Positions 18,664 through 26,803 of a DNA stretch of 64,000 bases are shown one piece after another (position 1 is the stretch's first letter; each line of letters starts with the position of its first letter). Location: contig NZ_JABANE010000027.1 of NCBI RefSeq assembly GCF_012844305.1, positions 25,386 to 89,385 on the forward strand. The letters are read 5' to 3'. The notes under the pieces were generated by a model. It was given only the letters and a program-made list of their open reading frames with translations. It was not told the origin of the DNA and searched no databases. The DNA is from Flammeovirga aprica JL-4 (GTDB lineage Bacteria; Bacteroidota; Bacteroidia; Cytophagales; Flammeovirgaceae). Both the position numbers and the translations under genes were made by a program.

Positions 18664-18681
18664 TAGTATGCATGCATACTA
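18664..18681. promoter_or_regulatory. 18-bp perfect palindrome upstream of nitronate monooxygenase
   Basis: TAGTATGCATGCATACTA reads the same on both strands and ends 24 bp before the ATG at 18706. The size and place fit a dimeric repressor operator of the TetR or MarR kind. No candidate regulator gene is adjacent. Chance occurrence of an 18-bp palindrome directly before a start is unlikely, but binding is inference. Confidence 0.5.
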
Positions 18682-18705
18682 TTTTTAACCAATACAACAC
18701 ACACT

Positions 18706-19692
18706 ATGGAAAAAATTTCCACACCACTAACTGAAATGTTGGGTATTGATTACCCGATGATTATGGCTCCTATGTTTTTAGTTTCTAATGCTGAAATGCT
18801 GATTGCCGCTGCACAAAGCGGTATTACAGGGACCGTTCCAGCCTTAAACTACAGAACTGACAAAGATTTTAGAGCAGCTATCCACGAGATCAGAACTGCA
18901 ATTGGCGATAAACCTTTTGGGGTAAATTTAATTGCCAATAAATCCAATGTCCGCTTACAAGAACAATTAAATACCTGTGTGGAACTGGGCGTAGATTTTA
19001 TCATTACTTCTTTGGGTTCTCCACGCAAAATCATAGAGAAATGTAAACCTGCAGGCATCAGAGTTTTCTGTGATGTAGTAGATACCAAGTACGCATTGAA
19101 GGTACAGGAATTAGGTGCAGATGCCGTGATTGCAGTAAATAAAGAAGCTGGGGGACATGCAGGGCCAACATCTGCCAGTGAATTAGTACCTGCTTTGGTA
19201 AAAGCTTGTGATATACCTGTGATTTCAGCCGGAGGTGTTGGCAACGGAGTGCAATGGAAAGAAAAGATAGACCTTGGTGCGGTGGGTATTTCTATGGGAA
19301 GTCCATTCATCGCTACGCATGAGGGTGGTGTCAATGACGCTTACAAACAGGCCTGTGTAGATTATGGCGCTAAAGATATTGTGATGACCACAAAGCTTTC
19401 GGGCACGCCATGTACGGTGATCAATACTCCTTACATGCAGGAAATCGGTACAAAACAAAACTGGCTGGAATCATTGCTCAACAAAAACAAAAAGCTAAAG
19501 AAATTCGCCAAAATGCTTACTTTCTATAAGGGTATGAAAATGCTTGAGAAGTCGGCTTTCGGTGCCACTTATAAAACGGTGTGGTGTGCAGGCCCATCCA
19601 TCGAATACGTAAAATCCATCCGTTCTGTAAAAGAAGTGGTGGAAAGTATGGTGGAAGAGTATACTTCTACAACAAATGTGGTGGAAAGGTAA
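18706..19692 (+). CDS. Nitronate monooxygenase / 2-nitropropane dioxygenase-like FMN protein
   Basis: 328 residues forming an FMN-binding TIM barrel. Typical motifs: MIMAPMFLVSNAEM at the N-terminus, PFGVNLI, NKEAGGHAGP near residue 150, and VISAGGVGNG near 175 followed by GAVGISMGSPF (phosphate binding). Members oxidise alkyl nitronates such as propionate-3-nitronate with O2, so the role is probably detoxification. It stands alone with an operator-like palindrome in front. Related enoyl-ACP reductase (FabK)-type flavoproteins are a less likely alternative. Confidence 0.85.
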   Translation: MEKISTPLTEMLGIDYPMIMAPMFLVSNAEMLIAAAQSGITGTVPALNYRTDKDFRAAIHEIRTAIGDKPFGVNLIANKSNVRLQEQLNTCVELGVDFIITSLGSPRKIIEKCKPAGIRVFCDVVDTKYALKVQELGADAVIAVNKEAGGHAGPTSASELVPALVKACDIPVISAGGVGNGVQWKEKIDLGAVGISMGSPFIATHEGGVNDAYKQACVDYGAKDIVMTTKLSGTPCTVINTPYMQEIGTKQNWLESLLNKNKKLKKFAKMLTFYKGMKMLEKSAFGATYKTVWCAGPSIEYVKSIRSVKEVVESMVEEYTSTTNVVER

Positions 19693-19770
19693 ATTATAGC
19701 ATGTTTGAGACCGCTCTTTTTAAAGAGGTTGATCAGGTAAATTGTTATACAGGCAAGGAAAATATAGCAT

Positions 19771-19817
19771 AAAAAAGAAAGGCTTAAAAGTATCACACAT
19801 ACAGTTAAGCCTTTTTA
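19771..19817. terminator. Bidirectional terminator between convergent genes
   Basis: AAAGGCTTA / TAAGCCTTT arms (about 19778-19786 and 19805-19813) with A-rich 5' and T-rich 3' flanks, so it can work on both strands. Confidence 0.75.
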
Positions 19818-20072
19818 TTTCAATATTTTTTTCCAGTCGATAGAAGGGCAATACTGTGAAATTTTATCGATCTCGTAAATCGACTCTATTTCATTTTCTA
19901 TATTGTTACCGTTCTTATAATTGACCTGTATGTAGGCACCATCGTAATTATAAAGTTCAAATTTTTTACCTGTCTTGTACATTGAGGTAAGGAAGTCTGA
20001 AAAGTATTGCACGATCTCTGCTTTCTGGATCAAGCTCAGTTTGTTGAAGGTAATATGTTGAAGGCGTACCAT
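19815..20072 (-). CDS. Hypothetical 85-residue protein
   Basis: A short protein with no recognised domain: MVRLQHITFNKLSLIQKAEI at the start, then KKFELYNYDGAYIQVNY, suggesting a mixed alpha/beta fold. It has no signal peptide or membrane segment. It ends in the bidirectional terminator and is divergent from the P-loop kinase gene 100 bp away. That placement supports a real gene, but I do not recognise it. Confidence 0.55.
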   Translation of the reverse strand: MVRLQHITFNKLSLIQKAEIVQYFSDFLTSMYKTGKKFELYNYDGAYIQVNYKNGNNIENEIESIYEIDKISQYCPSIDWKKILK

Positions 20073-20171
20073 TAGTTTTTTTGGAAGTAATAATTAAAAA
20101 TCTACTTTCTATAAAGTTAGTGCTTATCTTTAAAAGTTGAATATAAAACGCTTATTTATTTTTATTAACAA

Positions 20172-20555
20172 ATGAAGAAATTGATATTACTCAGAGGTTT
20201 ACCCGGTGCAGGAAAGACAACCGTTGCACAAGCAATGGGAGGCTCAATTGAAGCGGATGACTTTATGGTCAATGAAAAAGGTGAATATCAATTTGATCCT
20301 AAAAACCTACCTTTTGCCCATAAGCAGTGCGAGGAAATGGTAAAACTCTGTATGTCTAAAAATCAGGAATTGATAGTGGTTTCCAACACATTTACTACGG
20401 AAGACGAAATGAGAAATTACTTTATCCTAGCGGAAAAATACGGTTATCAAGTGTCTACCTTGGTTGTAGAAAACAGGCATGGAAGCCAGTCTATTCATAA
20501 TGTACCGGATAGTAATATTAGAAGAATGATGGAGCGGTTTGAGATAATATTGTAA
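20172..20555 (+). CDS. Small P-loop kinase-like ATP-binding protein
   Basis: 127 residues. The Walker A motif LLRGLPGAGKTTVAQ lies at residues 5-19; IEADDFMVN and LIVVSNTFTTEDEM resemble the NEDD4BP2-like / polynucleotide-kinase P-loop group. It is short for the family, ending soon after an arginine-rich helix (SNIRRMMERFEIIL) that could provide the sensor Arg. It probably phosphorylates a small substrate or nucleic acid end; substrate unknown. Confidence 0.75.
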   Translation: MKKLILLRGLPGAGKTTVAQAMGGSIEADDFMVNEKGEYQFDPKNLPFAHKQCEEMVKLCMSKNQELIVVSNTFTTEDEMRNYFILAEKYGYQVSTLVVENRHGSQSIHNVPDSNIRRMMERFEIIL

Positions 20556-20933
20556 ACTAAATTATCGTCGACTTTCAAACGACACTTCTACAAACTTTCG
20601 ATGATCTACTTTCAAGCTTCCTTCTTCATTTTTCCATTATTGAAAAGCAAAGCAAAAAATCTAGGCTTAGAAGTCAAAAGCTAAATTCCATTCCTTTCGC
20701 CTAAATGATTTTAAACCTAAATACCATCAATATTCGAAAACTTAGTAAGCCAAGTATAAAATACACTCGGCTTACATCATTTACATCGGTTTTAATCCTG
20801 ACTAAGTTGATGTCTGAAGTAAGACATCTTTCTTCTCTTTTAAATATTATTGTATTTTGAATGAAGTAGTTTGTGAGGACGTCGCATTGCAACGTCCCAA
20901 CAGCCATAATAAAGGTTCTTCATTCTTTATTTT
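20556..20933. other. Intergenic region with a near-palindromic repeat core
   Basis: About 380 bp between convergent genes. It holds the repeat core GACGTCGCATTGCAACGTC (20878-20896), followed by AAAGGTTCTTCATTC, a fragment of the composite repeat family also found at 26628, 44564, 47658, 54480 and 55855. The rest shows no coding signal. Confidence 0.6.
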
Positions 20934-22463
20934 TTACTTAGAATTCAGCTGGTTCAAGATGGCAGCCGCTCCAATACCCGTTCCTTTTTGTCTAGAAGGG
21001 AAGGCTTTCATACTTTCAGCAAAAGCTTTTAGTGGAGGTGCAATTGTTGGCAGCACCCATGTTTTTTCTTTCATCCAAAGGAAATGACCAGGTGTGTCAA
21101 TTGATCTTTCATATGGATCTAATTTCAAGTTAACGATCATACCTCCTGGTAGTTTTTCAGAATCTTTCAGCCATTCATCTTTCACTGCCAGATAGATTTT
21201 CCAGTGGTCTACACGGATGGCTTGAAGTTCATTTTCGGCATAGAAGAAAAACTCTCTCCTTTTCGATTTTCCATTTTGAAGAAGTATATCCGTTTGATTA
21301 TAACCATCGATATGTACTTTATAATCATTGCCATTGACTTTCTTACCTTCTAATAATTCTTCTTTCACATCTTCCTCACCAATCATTGCCATTAAAGTAG
21401 GCAACCAGTCTTCAGCAGTAAACAGCTCACCGCTATAGGTCCCAGCAGGAATATTCTTAGGCCATTTAACCAGCATTGGCACTCTAAAACCACCATCCCA
21501 AGTAGTTCCTTTTTCACCTCTAAAAGAAGCTGTACCGCCACTTGGCCAATGGGCTAGGTTAACGCCATTGTCAGAAGTAAACATTACAATGGTATTGTCA
21601 GTCTCCCCAATTTCATCCAATGTTTTCAATAGTTCGCCTACTAAGTAATCAAGGTGTAAAAGGCCGTCGGCATAAGTACTATGTCCACTTTTTCCTTTCC
21701 ATTTCTCACTTACATAAATCTCCTGATGCATTCTTGATGGATTGAAGAATAGGAAAAACTCCTCGTCTGCTTTTTTCTTTTCTTTCAACCATTTTTGAGA
21801 GTATTCCAATACCTCATCATCAAAAGTTTCTTGTCTGAGTTTACCCAATTCTCCTCTGTCTTCTATTACTTGTTTACCTACTTTTCCCCAGCGAGGATCT
21901 ACCGTTGTATCATCCTTTAAAGTTACTTTACTGTAAATGACATTACGTGGTCTCCCCACAAAGTTAGGGTCATCTGGGAATTCAGGTTGTTCTGGCATAT
22001 CCATCATATTTAAATGATATAAGAAACCATAAAACTCATCAAACCCGTGTACCGTTGGTAAATGTTCATTTCGGTCACCAACATGACTTTTTCCAAAGTG
22101 TGCTGTTGCATAACCTTGATCTTGTAATAATTCTGCAATAGTTACATCCTTCTCACTGAGTCCTAATTTTGCTCCAGGCTGTCCTACAGAGGTCAAACCG
22201 GTTCTAATAGGGTATTGACCTGTAAGGAAGGAAGATCTTCCGGCAGTACAACTCTGTTGCGCATAATAATCAGTAAGCATCATTCCATCGTTACCAATCT
22301 GATCAATATTAGGGGTGTTTACCGCACCCAATCCTCTATGATAAATAGACAAATCCTGTGGAGCCACATCGTCTGTCATAATCATGATAATGTTTGGTCT
22401 TTTGTCTGCATAAGTCATTTCACTTAAAGCGAAAAGAAAGACAAGAAATAGATATTTTCTCAT
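20934..22463 (-). CDS. Secreted sulfatase (S1 family) with a C-T-A-G-R maturation motif
   Basis: About 509 residues from the ATG at 22463, which gives a signal peptide (MRKYLFLVFLFALSEMTYA/DKRPN); the upstream ATG at 22490 adds nine polar residues. Motifs: metal site IIMIMTDD near the N-terminus, formylglycine site SCTAGRSSFLTG, GKSHVGD, and MFTSDNGVNLAHW. The key Cys is in C-X-A-X-R rather than the common C-X-P-X-R. It is periplasmic or surface-exposed and would remove sulfate from sulfated marine polysaccharides or other esters. No maturase gene is nearby. Confidence 0.9.
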   Translation of the reverse strand: MRKYLFLVFLFALSEMTYADKRPNIIMIMTDDVAPQDLSIYHRGLGAVNTPNIDQIGNDGMMLTDYYAQQSCTAGRSSFLTGQYPIRTGLTSVGQPGAKLGLSEKDVTIAELLQDQGYATAHFGKSHVGDRNEHLPTVHGFDEFYGFLYHLNMMDMPEQPEFPDDPNFVGRPRNVIYSKVTLKDDTTVDPRWGKVGKQVIEDRGELGKLRQETFDDEVLEYSQKWLKEKKKADEEFFLFFNPSRMHQEIYVSEKWKGKSGHSTYADGLLHLDYLVGELLKTLDEIGETDNTIVMFTSDNGVNLAHWPSGGTASFRGEKGTTWDGGFRVPMLVKWPKNIPAGTYSGELFTAEDWLPTLMAMIGEEDVKEELLEGKKVNGNDYKVHIDGYNQTDILLQNGKSKRREFFFYAENELQAIRVDHWKIYLAVKDEWLKDSEKLPGGMIVNLKLDPYERSIDTPGHFLWMKEKTWVLPTIAPPLKAFAESMKAFPSRQKGTGIGAAAILNQLNSK

Positions 22464-22574
22464 AATTTTTTCTGATTGATTGTGATACAAAACTATAAAT
22501 TGAGACGCTCAAAAATGAGAGGGAAAGCATGAGTTTAAAAAACTACGTGAATCACACAGTTTTATCCTTAGTTA

Positions 22575-22610
22575 TAAAAAAAGCCCTCTCTACAAGGGTA
22601 GGGAGGGCTT
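22575..22610 (-). terminator. Terminator of the small minus-strand transcript
   Basis: AAGCCCTC and GAGGGCTT arms with seven A on the 5' side of the + strand, that is a T run on the minus strand. It lies about 170 bp downstream of the promoter at 22782-22853 and defines a short transcription unit. Confidence 0.75.
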
Positions 22611-22775
22611 AAAACCAATTAAAATAAATCATACGATAAGGTGCTGAGTGGTGATGGGAGAAATGAGTAATACCCACTCAGACCAAATCCTTTTATAAGT
22701 TTAGCATCTTGAAGATTTCGCTTACTAAAACCATTAAGTTACTGTTTTCAATTACTGCTTTTTCCTTATTTAATA
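22575..22775 (-). ncRNA. Candidate small transcript (sRNA or very short peptide)
   Basis: Bounded by a promoter-like TACCTTTG (22789-22782) and the terminator at 22610-22575. The only ATG-led frame is 13 codons (MVLVSEIFKMLNL). Another frame is open for about 40 codons but has no usable start. The region near 22614-22639 carries ACCAATTAAAATAAAT on the + strand, also found before the GH3 gene. Transcription is inferred from the promoter, which matches that of the lipoprotein at 23184. Confidence 0.4.
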
Positions 22776-22781
22776 ACAACA

Positions 22782-22853
22782 CAAAGGTAGGAGTGTGGTA
22801 GGAGAGATAGGTCTGTAATTTCGGTATAAATGATTTTTACGTGTTTCCCTTAG
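22782..22853 (-). promoter_or_regulatory. Twin promoter, copy A (operator box, -33 and -7)
   Basis: Read on the minus strand: CTAAGGGAAACACG (from 22853), then TACAGACCTAT (22817-22807), 17 nt, and TACCTTTG (22789-22782), matching the Bacteroidota -7 TAnnTTTG. The copy at 23227-23298 has the same three blocks at identical spacings. The distal box is a good candidate binding site for the neighbouring response regulator. Confidence 0.65.
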
Positions 22854-22935
22854 TTTTTATCAACTGCTAAATAAATTGAATGTAAAAACCTGGTTAACAG
22901 TGTTGTGGTGAAGAGAGACGAAAGTTGATAGCACA

Positions 22936-22972
22936 CAAAAAAGCCTTCACTACAAAATGTAATGAAGGCTTC
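22936..22972 (-). terminator. Terminator of the small lipoprotein gene
   Basis: AAGCCTTCA / TGAAGGCTT stem (22941-22949, 22963-22971) with a T run on the minus strand, 65 bp after the lipoprotein stop. Confidence 0.8.
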
Positions 22973-23037
22973 AGTTACTTTCTATCCCTTAAGAACCAAG
23001 ACAAAATGTCCACATTTTTTGTCCTAGTACTTACAAT

Positions 23038-23184
23038 TTACTTTGAAAATGGAGTGGGAGTAGGATCAACAATTGGATGTTCCGGTGTAATTGGTCCTAA
23101 CTCTTCATCTTGACTGCTGCAAGATGTCATGGCAGTTGTACCTAGCAATGAGATCACTAAAACGAATAATTTAAATTTTTTCAT
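23038..23184 (-). CDS. Small 48-residue lipoprotein
   Basis: Translates as MKKFKLFVLVISLLGTTAMT, then SC and a short acidic, proline-rich tail ending PTPTPFSK. The Lys-rich start, hydrophobic stretch and M-T-S-C fit a lipobox at residue 22, leaving a mature peptide of only about 27 residues. It has its own promoter (23227-23298) and terminator (22936-22972). It lies directly downstream of the two-component genes on the same strand and is likely a target of that system. Function unknown. Confidence 0.65.
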   Translation of the reverse strand: MKKFKLFVLVISLLGTTAMTSCSSQDEELGPITPEHPIVDPTPTPFSK

Positions 23185-23226
23185 GTTTGTACTATTTGTA
23201 ATATTTAAAACCGATTTTTCATATTA

Positions 23227-23298
23227 CAAAGGTAGAGTACAGTGCTGAGGCATAGGTCTGTATAAACCGGAGTTTTGATTTTTGCGTGTTTCCCTTAG
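23227..23298 (-). promoter_or_regulatory. Twin promoter, copy B, driving the small lipoprotein
   Basis: On the minus strand: CTAAGGGAAACACG (from 23298), TACAGACCTAT (23262-23252), 17 nt, TACCTTTG (23234-23227). Block spacings (17 nt and 43 nt on the + strand map) equal those of copy A. The box starts 13 bp after the response-regulator stop codon. Confidence 0.65.
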
Positions 23299-23311
23299 AA
23301 TTAAAATTGAT

Positions 23312-23968
23312 TTATAAATCATCAAAAAGCTTTCTCTCAATGGCAAACAAAACAAGACCAGCTACGTTCTTCACACCTGTTTTCTCCAAAAGATTTCTCT
23401 TATGTGTTTCCACGGTTCTAGTTGAAATAAACAGCTCATCAGCAATTTCCTGATTAGAATATTCCTTACAGATCAAGTGCAGTATTTCTTTTTCTCTTCC
23501 TGTCAATGGAATTTCTGATGACACTCTTTTTTTAGAAGAAGGAACACTAGATAGCCCTTCCATAATGATGTTAGTGACTTCAGATGAATAAAAAGATTTC
23601 CCTTGTGCAACGGTTTTGATGGCATTTCTCAAATCATCCTGCGTACAATCTTTCAACACATAACCCTTCGCACCTGCACTCAGCATTTTCTTGATGTTGT
23701 AATTTTCGTTCATCATAGTCAGGGCAAGTATCTGCACTTCAGGATATTCTTTTGTGATAGCTTTCGATAATTCAATGCCGTCCATTTCAGGCATCATAAT
23801 GTCTGTTACCACTACATTGACCTCGTTTTCTTTCAGAAGTTCCAATGCCTCCTGACCGTTGTTAGCTTCTCCTACAATTAGAAATTGGTCTTGATGTAAG
23901 AACGATTTCAACCCCTCTCTGATCATGATGTGATCATCCACCAATATTAATTTGATAGGTGTATTCAT
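23312..23968 (-). CDS. NarL/LuxR-type response regulator
   Basis: 218 residues from the ATG at 23968, which starts 1 bp after the kinase stop codon. Receiver domain: LILVDDHIMIREGL with the acidic pocket, phospho-acceptor Asp in VVVTDIMMPEMDG, and Lys in GYVLKDC. The C-terminal LuxR HTH reads LTGREKEILHLI, then YSNQEIADELFISTRTVETH. It is the partner of the adjacent kinase. Two matching operator-like boxes lie just downstream, at 23298 and 22853. Confidence 0.92.
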   Translation of the reverse strand: MNTPIKLILVDDHIMIREGLKSFLHQDQFLIVGEANNGQEALELLKENEVNVVVTDIMMPEMDGIELSKAITKEYPEVQILALTMMNENYNIKKMLSAGAKGYVLKDCTQDDLRNAIKTVAQGKSFYSSEVTNIIMEGLSSVPSSKKRVSSEIPLTGREKEILHLICKEYSNQEIADELFISTRTVETHKRNLLEKTGVKNVAGLVLFAIERKLFDDL

Positions 23969-23969
23969 A

Positions 23970-25652
23970 TTATATTCCAAGTTCAAAAATAATTTCTGTT
24001 CCTTTCGTTTTTTGTGAAGAAATCTGGAAATAGGCCCCCACAGCATTGGCCCTTGTTTTCATACTATTGAGCCCAAAAGAATCTACTTTTGTATTCAAAT
24101 CAAACCCCACTCCATCATCTTCAATTGTCAATACAATCATATCCGGATGCTTCAACAACTGTATGGTACATTGAGAAGCTTCTGCATGTTTGATCATATT
24201 ATTAATACTTTCCTGTACAATTCTATACAACGTCATCTCCACAGAAAGTTTCACTCTTTCCTCCCCTAAATTTTCATAAAAATGAATTTCCGTAGAGGTG
24301 GTGCCCTGCAAAGCAGAAATCAATGCTTGAATTGCCGATACCAAACCATTGGCACTAACTACTTTTGGCATTAAGTTGTGAGCCAACGTTCTGCTCTCTT
24401 GAATAGCTTTTTTGAGATAACTATAAGCAATATTAAAATGCTTTTTCTCCTCCTCATTTGTAATCACCGTTTCTGCTCTTACTTTTTCAAGGTTGAGAAT
24501 GGCCGTTGACATGGTTTGTTGCAGATTGTCGTGAATCTCACGAGCGATACGACTCCTTTCTTTATCTTCCGTTTCGAGAATAGCATCCACTATTTTTTCA
24601 TCCTGATGAAGTTGTTCAGTGATATCATTAAAAGTACCGACAATGCGTGCGAGTTCCCCTTGCTGATACACGGGAGCACCGTGACATCTGTACCATCTCA
24701 GTGTTTTATCTTTTGTATAAAAACGGGCATCAAAATAGATTTTATCCCTTGTAGCTTTATGATGTTCAATCTGTTTTTGTAAAATCTCCAGATCATCTTT
24801 GTGTATATGTTCTCTCAGAAAATCCAGCGTTGGAATGATCTCTTCATAAGGATAATCAAACAAACAACAGCCTTTAGGGAACCAATTGATGGTTTTATTT
24901 TTTGTGTCAAAATCCCATATCAAAAGACCAGTTCCTTCTACAGCCAATGTAAAACGCTCATCACTTTTTTCAAGTTCCTGTTTGACCTTTTTGAGATCCT
25001 CAACACTTTCCTTGAAACGAAAATCAATCACTTCTTGACGTTGTAATCTCTTTCGGATCAGATAAAATGAAATACATGAAAAGACGAGTATGAATAACAA
25101 AAATGTAAGGGAAGAATAAAAGTATTGGAAGCCTTCTGCTCTGTTTAATTCCCACACGCTTTGGGTTTTTTGAATCATATCACTTTCAAACTGATCCAGC
25201 TCAACATGGATTGTTTTGATGAGTTGTTCATAACTTTCCTGATAGAAATAATGAAGTGCAGCATCTTGGTTATTTTCTTGATATTGCTGTAAAATATGCT
25301 CTTCCTTTTTGACTTGCTCCTTAAGTAGTTTTAGTGTTTGATTGATTTTATTTTGTTCTTCCTGTTCAAGCTCCAAATTATCAAGATTGATATGCTGAAT
25401 ACTAGTTTTTAGCGTGTTATACTCATTGAGATATTTTACGTTTTCACTTGTAATATAGTGTAACAACAACTGATGCATTTCACGGCTGCCGTCTTCCATT
25501 TCATTTTTCACTATGATACTTTTGTGGCGGCTGATCTGCATTTTACCAAACGCTTTTCTATTGCTCAGTAATGCTAAAAAGAGCATGGAGAGCAATAGAA
25601 GTGAAATAATGATCACTCCAAAAAGACTGGTAAAAGTGGTTTTGATTTTCAT
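23970..25652 (-). CDS. Membrane sensor histidine kinase (HisKA_3/NarX type) with PAS domain
   Basis: 560 residues. Transmembrane helices near 12-30 and 175-195 enclose a 140-residue helical extracytoplasmic sensor of CHASE3-like character, rich in Gln and Glu. A PAS/PAC region spans about 235-345 (GLLIWDFDTKNKTINW, ending VGTFNDITEQ). The dimerisation/phosphorylation helix is RSRIAREIHDNLQQTM (His near 367), and the ATPase domain shows HAEASQCTIQ and IEDDGVGFD. It is translationally coupled to the response regulator. The ligand is unknown. Confidence 0.9.
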   Translation of the reverse strand: MKIKTTFTSLFGVIIISLLLLSMLFLALLSNRKAFGKMQISRHKSIIVKNEMEDGSREMHQLLLHYITSENVKYLNEYNTLKTSIQHINLDNLELEQEEQNKINQTLKLLKEQVKKEEHILQQYQENNQDAALHYFYQESYEQLIKTIHVELDQFESDMIQKTQSVWELNRAEGFQYFYSSLTFLLFILVFSCISFYLIRKRLQRQEVIDFRFKESVEDLKKVKQELEKSDERFTLAVEGTGLLIWDFDTKNKTINWFPKGCCLFDYPYEEIIPTLDFLREHIHKDDLEILQKQIEHHKATRDKIYFDARFYTKDKTLRWYRCHGAPVYQQGELARIVGTFNDITEQLHQDEKIVDAILETEDKERSRIAREIHDNLQQTMSTAILNLEKVRAETVITNEEEKKHFNIAYSYLKKAIQESRTLAHNLMPKVVSANGLVSAIQALISALQGTTSTEIHFYENLGEERVKLSVEMTLYRIVQESINNMIKHAEASQCTIQLLKHPDMIVLTIEDDGVGFDLNTKVDSFGLNSMKTRANAVGAYFQISSQKTKGTEIIFELGI

Positions 25653-25978
25653 CGTGAAATTCAGCTTAAAATATTCAGAATAGAAAGTTACTATAATTGT
25701 GGTGTAATTGATGTTACAGTCTTTGTTTTTTTCTTATTCCAAAGTATAAGAAAGGACTTTCCTCCATTTTACCTTTTTGATAATTACGTATTAAGTTAAG
25801 ATACTTCAATCAACTCTCCACGTTTATAATTTGTGTATTGACTGATTTTCAATTACCTTAATTTCACAAACATGCACTTCGTAAACAGATACAATGAAGC
25901 ATAGCTATTTCTATCTGAAAACTTAGCGCTGATGAAGTACTAAATCAATTTTTTACTAACTATTTAATTCTATAAATA
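25653..25978. other. Divergent intergenic region
   Basis: About 326 AT-rich bases between the kinase and the isochorismatase gene, which are divergently transcribed. It must hold both promoters, but no exact TTTG-N19-TAnnTTTG match or operator stands out. Confidence 0.5.
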
Positions 25979-26618
25979 ATGGATTATAAGCAAACCGCCG
26001 TAGTGCTCATTGAGTTCCAAAATGATTTTGCAACTCCAGGAGGCATATTTCATGATGCAGTGAAAGAAGTAATGCATCAAACTGACATGCTCTCAAAAAC
26101 AGAAGCGGTCATCAAAGCGGCAAGAGAAAAAGGGATAGAAATCATCTATGTTCCCATTTCATTCTCCAGCGACTAATAGAGAATTGACCCAAACACCTTA
26201 CGGCATTTTGAAAGGGGTGGTGGACAACAATGCTTTCCTAAAAGACCAATGGGGTAGTGAGTTGATTGAATTTATTAAACCACAACCTGAAGACATCATT
26301 ATTGAAGGAAAAAAAGGATTGGACACGTTTTGCAGTACCAACCTTGACTTTATCTTAAGAAGCAAAGGGATTCAGAATGTGGTATTAGCAGGTTTCTTAA
26401 CCAACTGCTGTGTAGAATCGACAATGCGTACTGCCTATGAAAAAGGGTACAACGTGATCACACTGACCGATTGCTGTGCTGCTACTAGCGTGGAAGAACA
26501 CGAAAATGCGGTGAAACATGATTTCCCAATGTTTAGTCAACCACTTGCAGCGGAAGCATTTATCCATTCTTTAGAAGAAGGAAAAGAGATTGCTTTAGTG
26601 GGCAGAGGCTATGAGTAA
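25979..26618 (+). pseudogene. Isochorismatase-family cysteine hydrolase with a frameshift
   Basis: The N-terminal 65 codons (25979-26176: VVLIEFQNDFATPGG, catalytic Asp; ending IIYVPISFSSD) and the next 156 codons in another frame (from about 26148: ATNRELTQTPYGILKGVV, Lys in IIEGKKGLDTF, Cys in AGFLTNCCVEST) together make one complete hydrolase of about 210 residues. The frames must switch within about 26160-26176 (TTCTCCAGCGACTAA). All three catalytic residues survive, so the lesion is recent or a sequencing error. The likely activity was amide or isochorismate-type hydrolysis. Confidence 0.82.
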
Positions 26619-26627
26619 TTTTGAATG

Positions 26628-26803
26628 AAGAATGAAGAATGAAGAATGATGGTTCGTGTTGTGGTCATACAAAACGACACCACACCTTCTTAATTTATTA
26701 AATTGAAAGGTTACCTCTGTTGAGACGCAATGCCTTGCTTCTCACGAACCTCCATAAAAAACACCTTAAGAACCATCATTCTTCACTCTTAATTCTTCAT
26801 TAG
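26628..26803. repeat. Composite inverted repeat, copy with GAATGAA arms
   Basis: The left arm GAATGAAGAATGATGGTTC (preceded by further GAATGAA units) is mirrored by GAACCATCATTCTTCACTC at 26770-26788 and AATTCTTCATT beyond. The inner part GTGTTGTGG and GAGACGCAATGCC resembles a decayed core of the family. The remaining 280 bp before the chitinase gene show no gene. Confidence 0.65.

Noticed and set aside
18516..18734. 72-codon frame before nitronate monooxygenase
   Set aside because: It covers a terminator stem and the palindrome, and overlaps the real start; the Phe/Tyr-rich translation looks non-coding.
22925..23113. Plus-strand 62-codon frame
   Set aside because: It is the antisense shadow of the small lipoprotein and its terminator on the minus strand.
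26625..26655. Tandem GAATGAA units as a microsatellite or CRISPR-like repeat
   Set aside because: There are only a few 7-mers without spacers; they are the arm of the composite inverted repeat.
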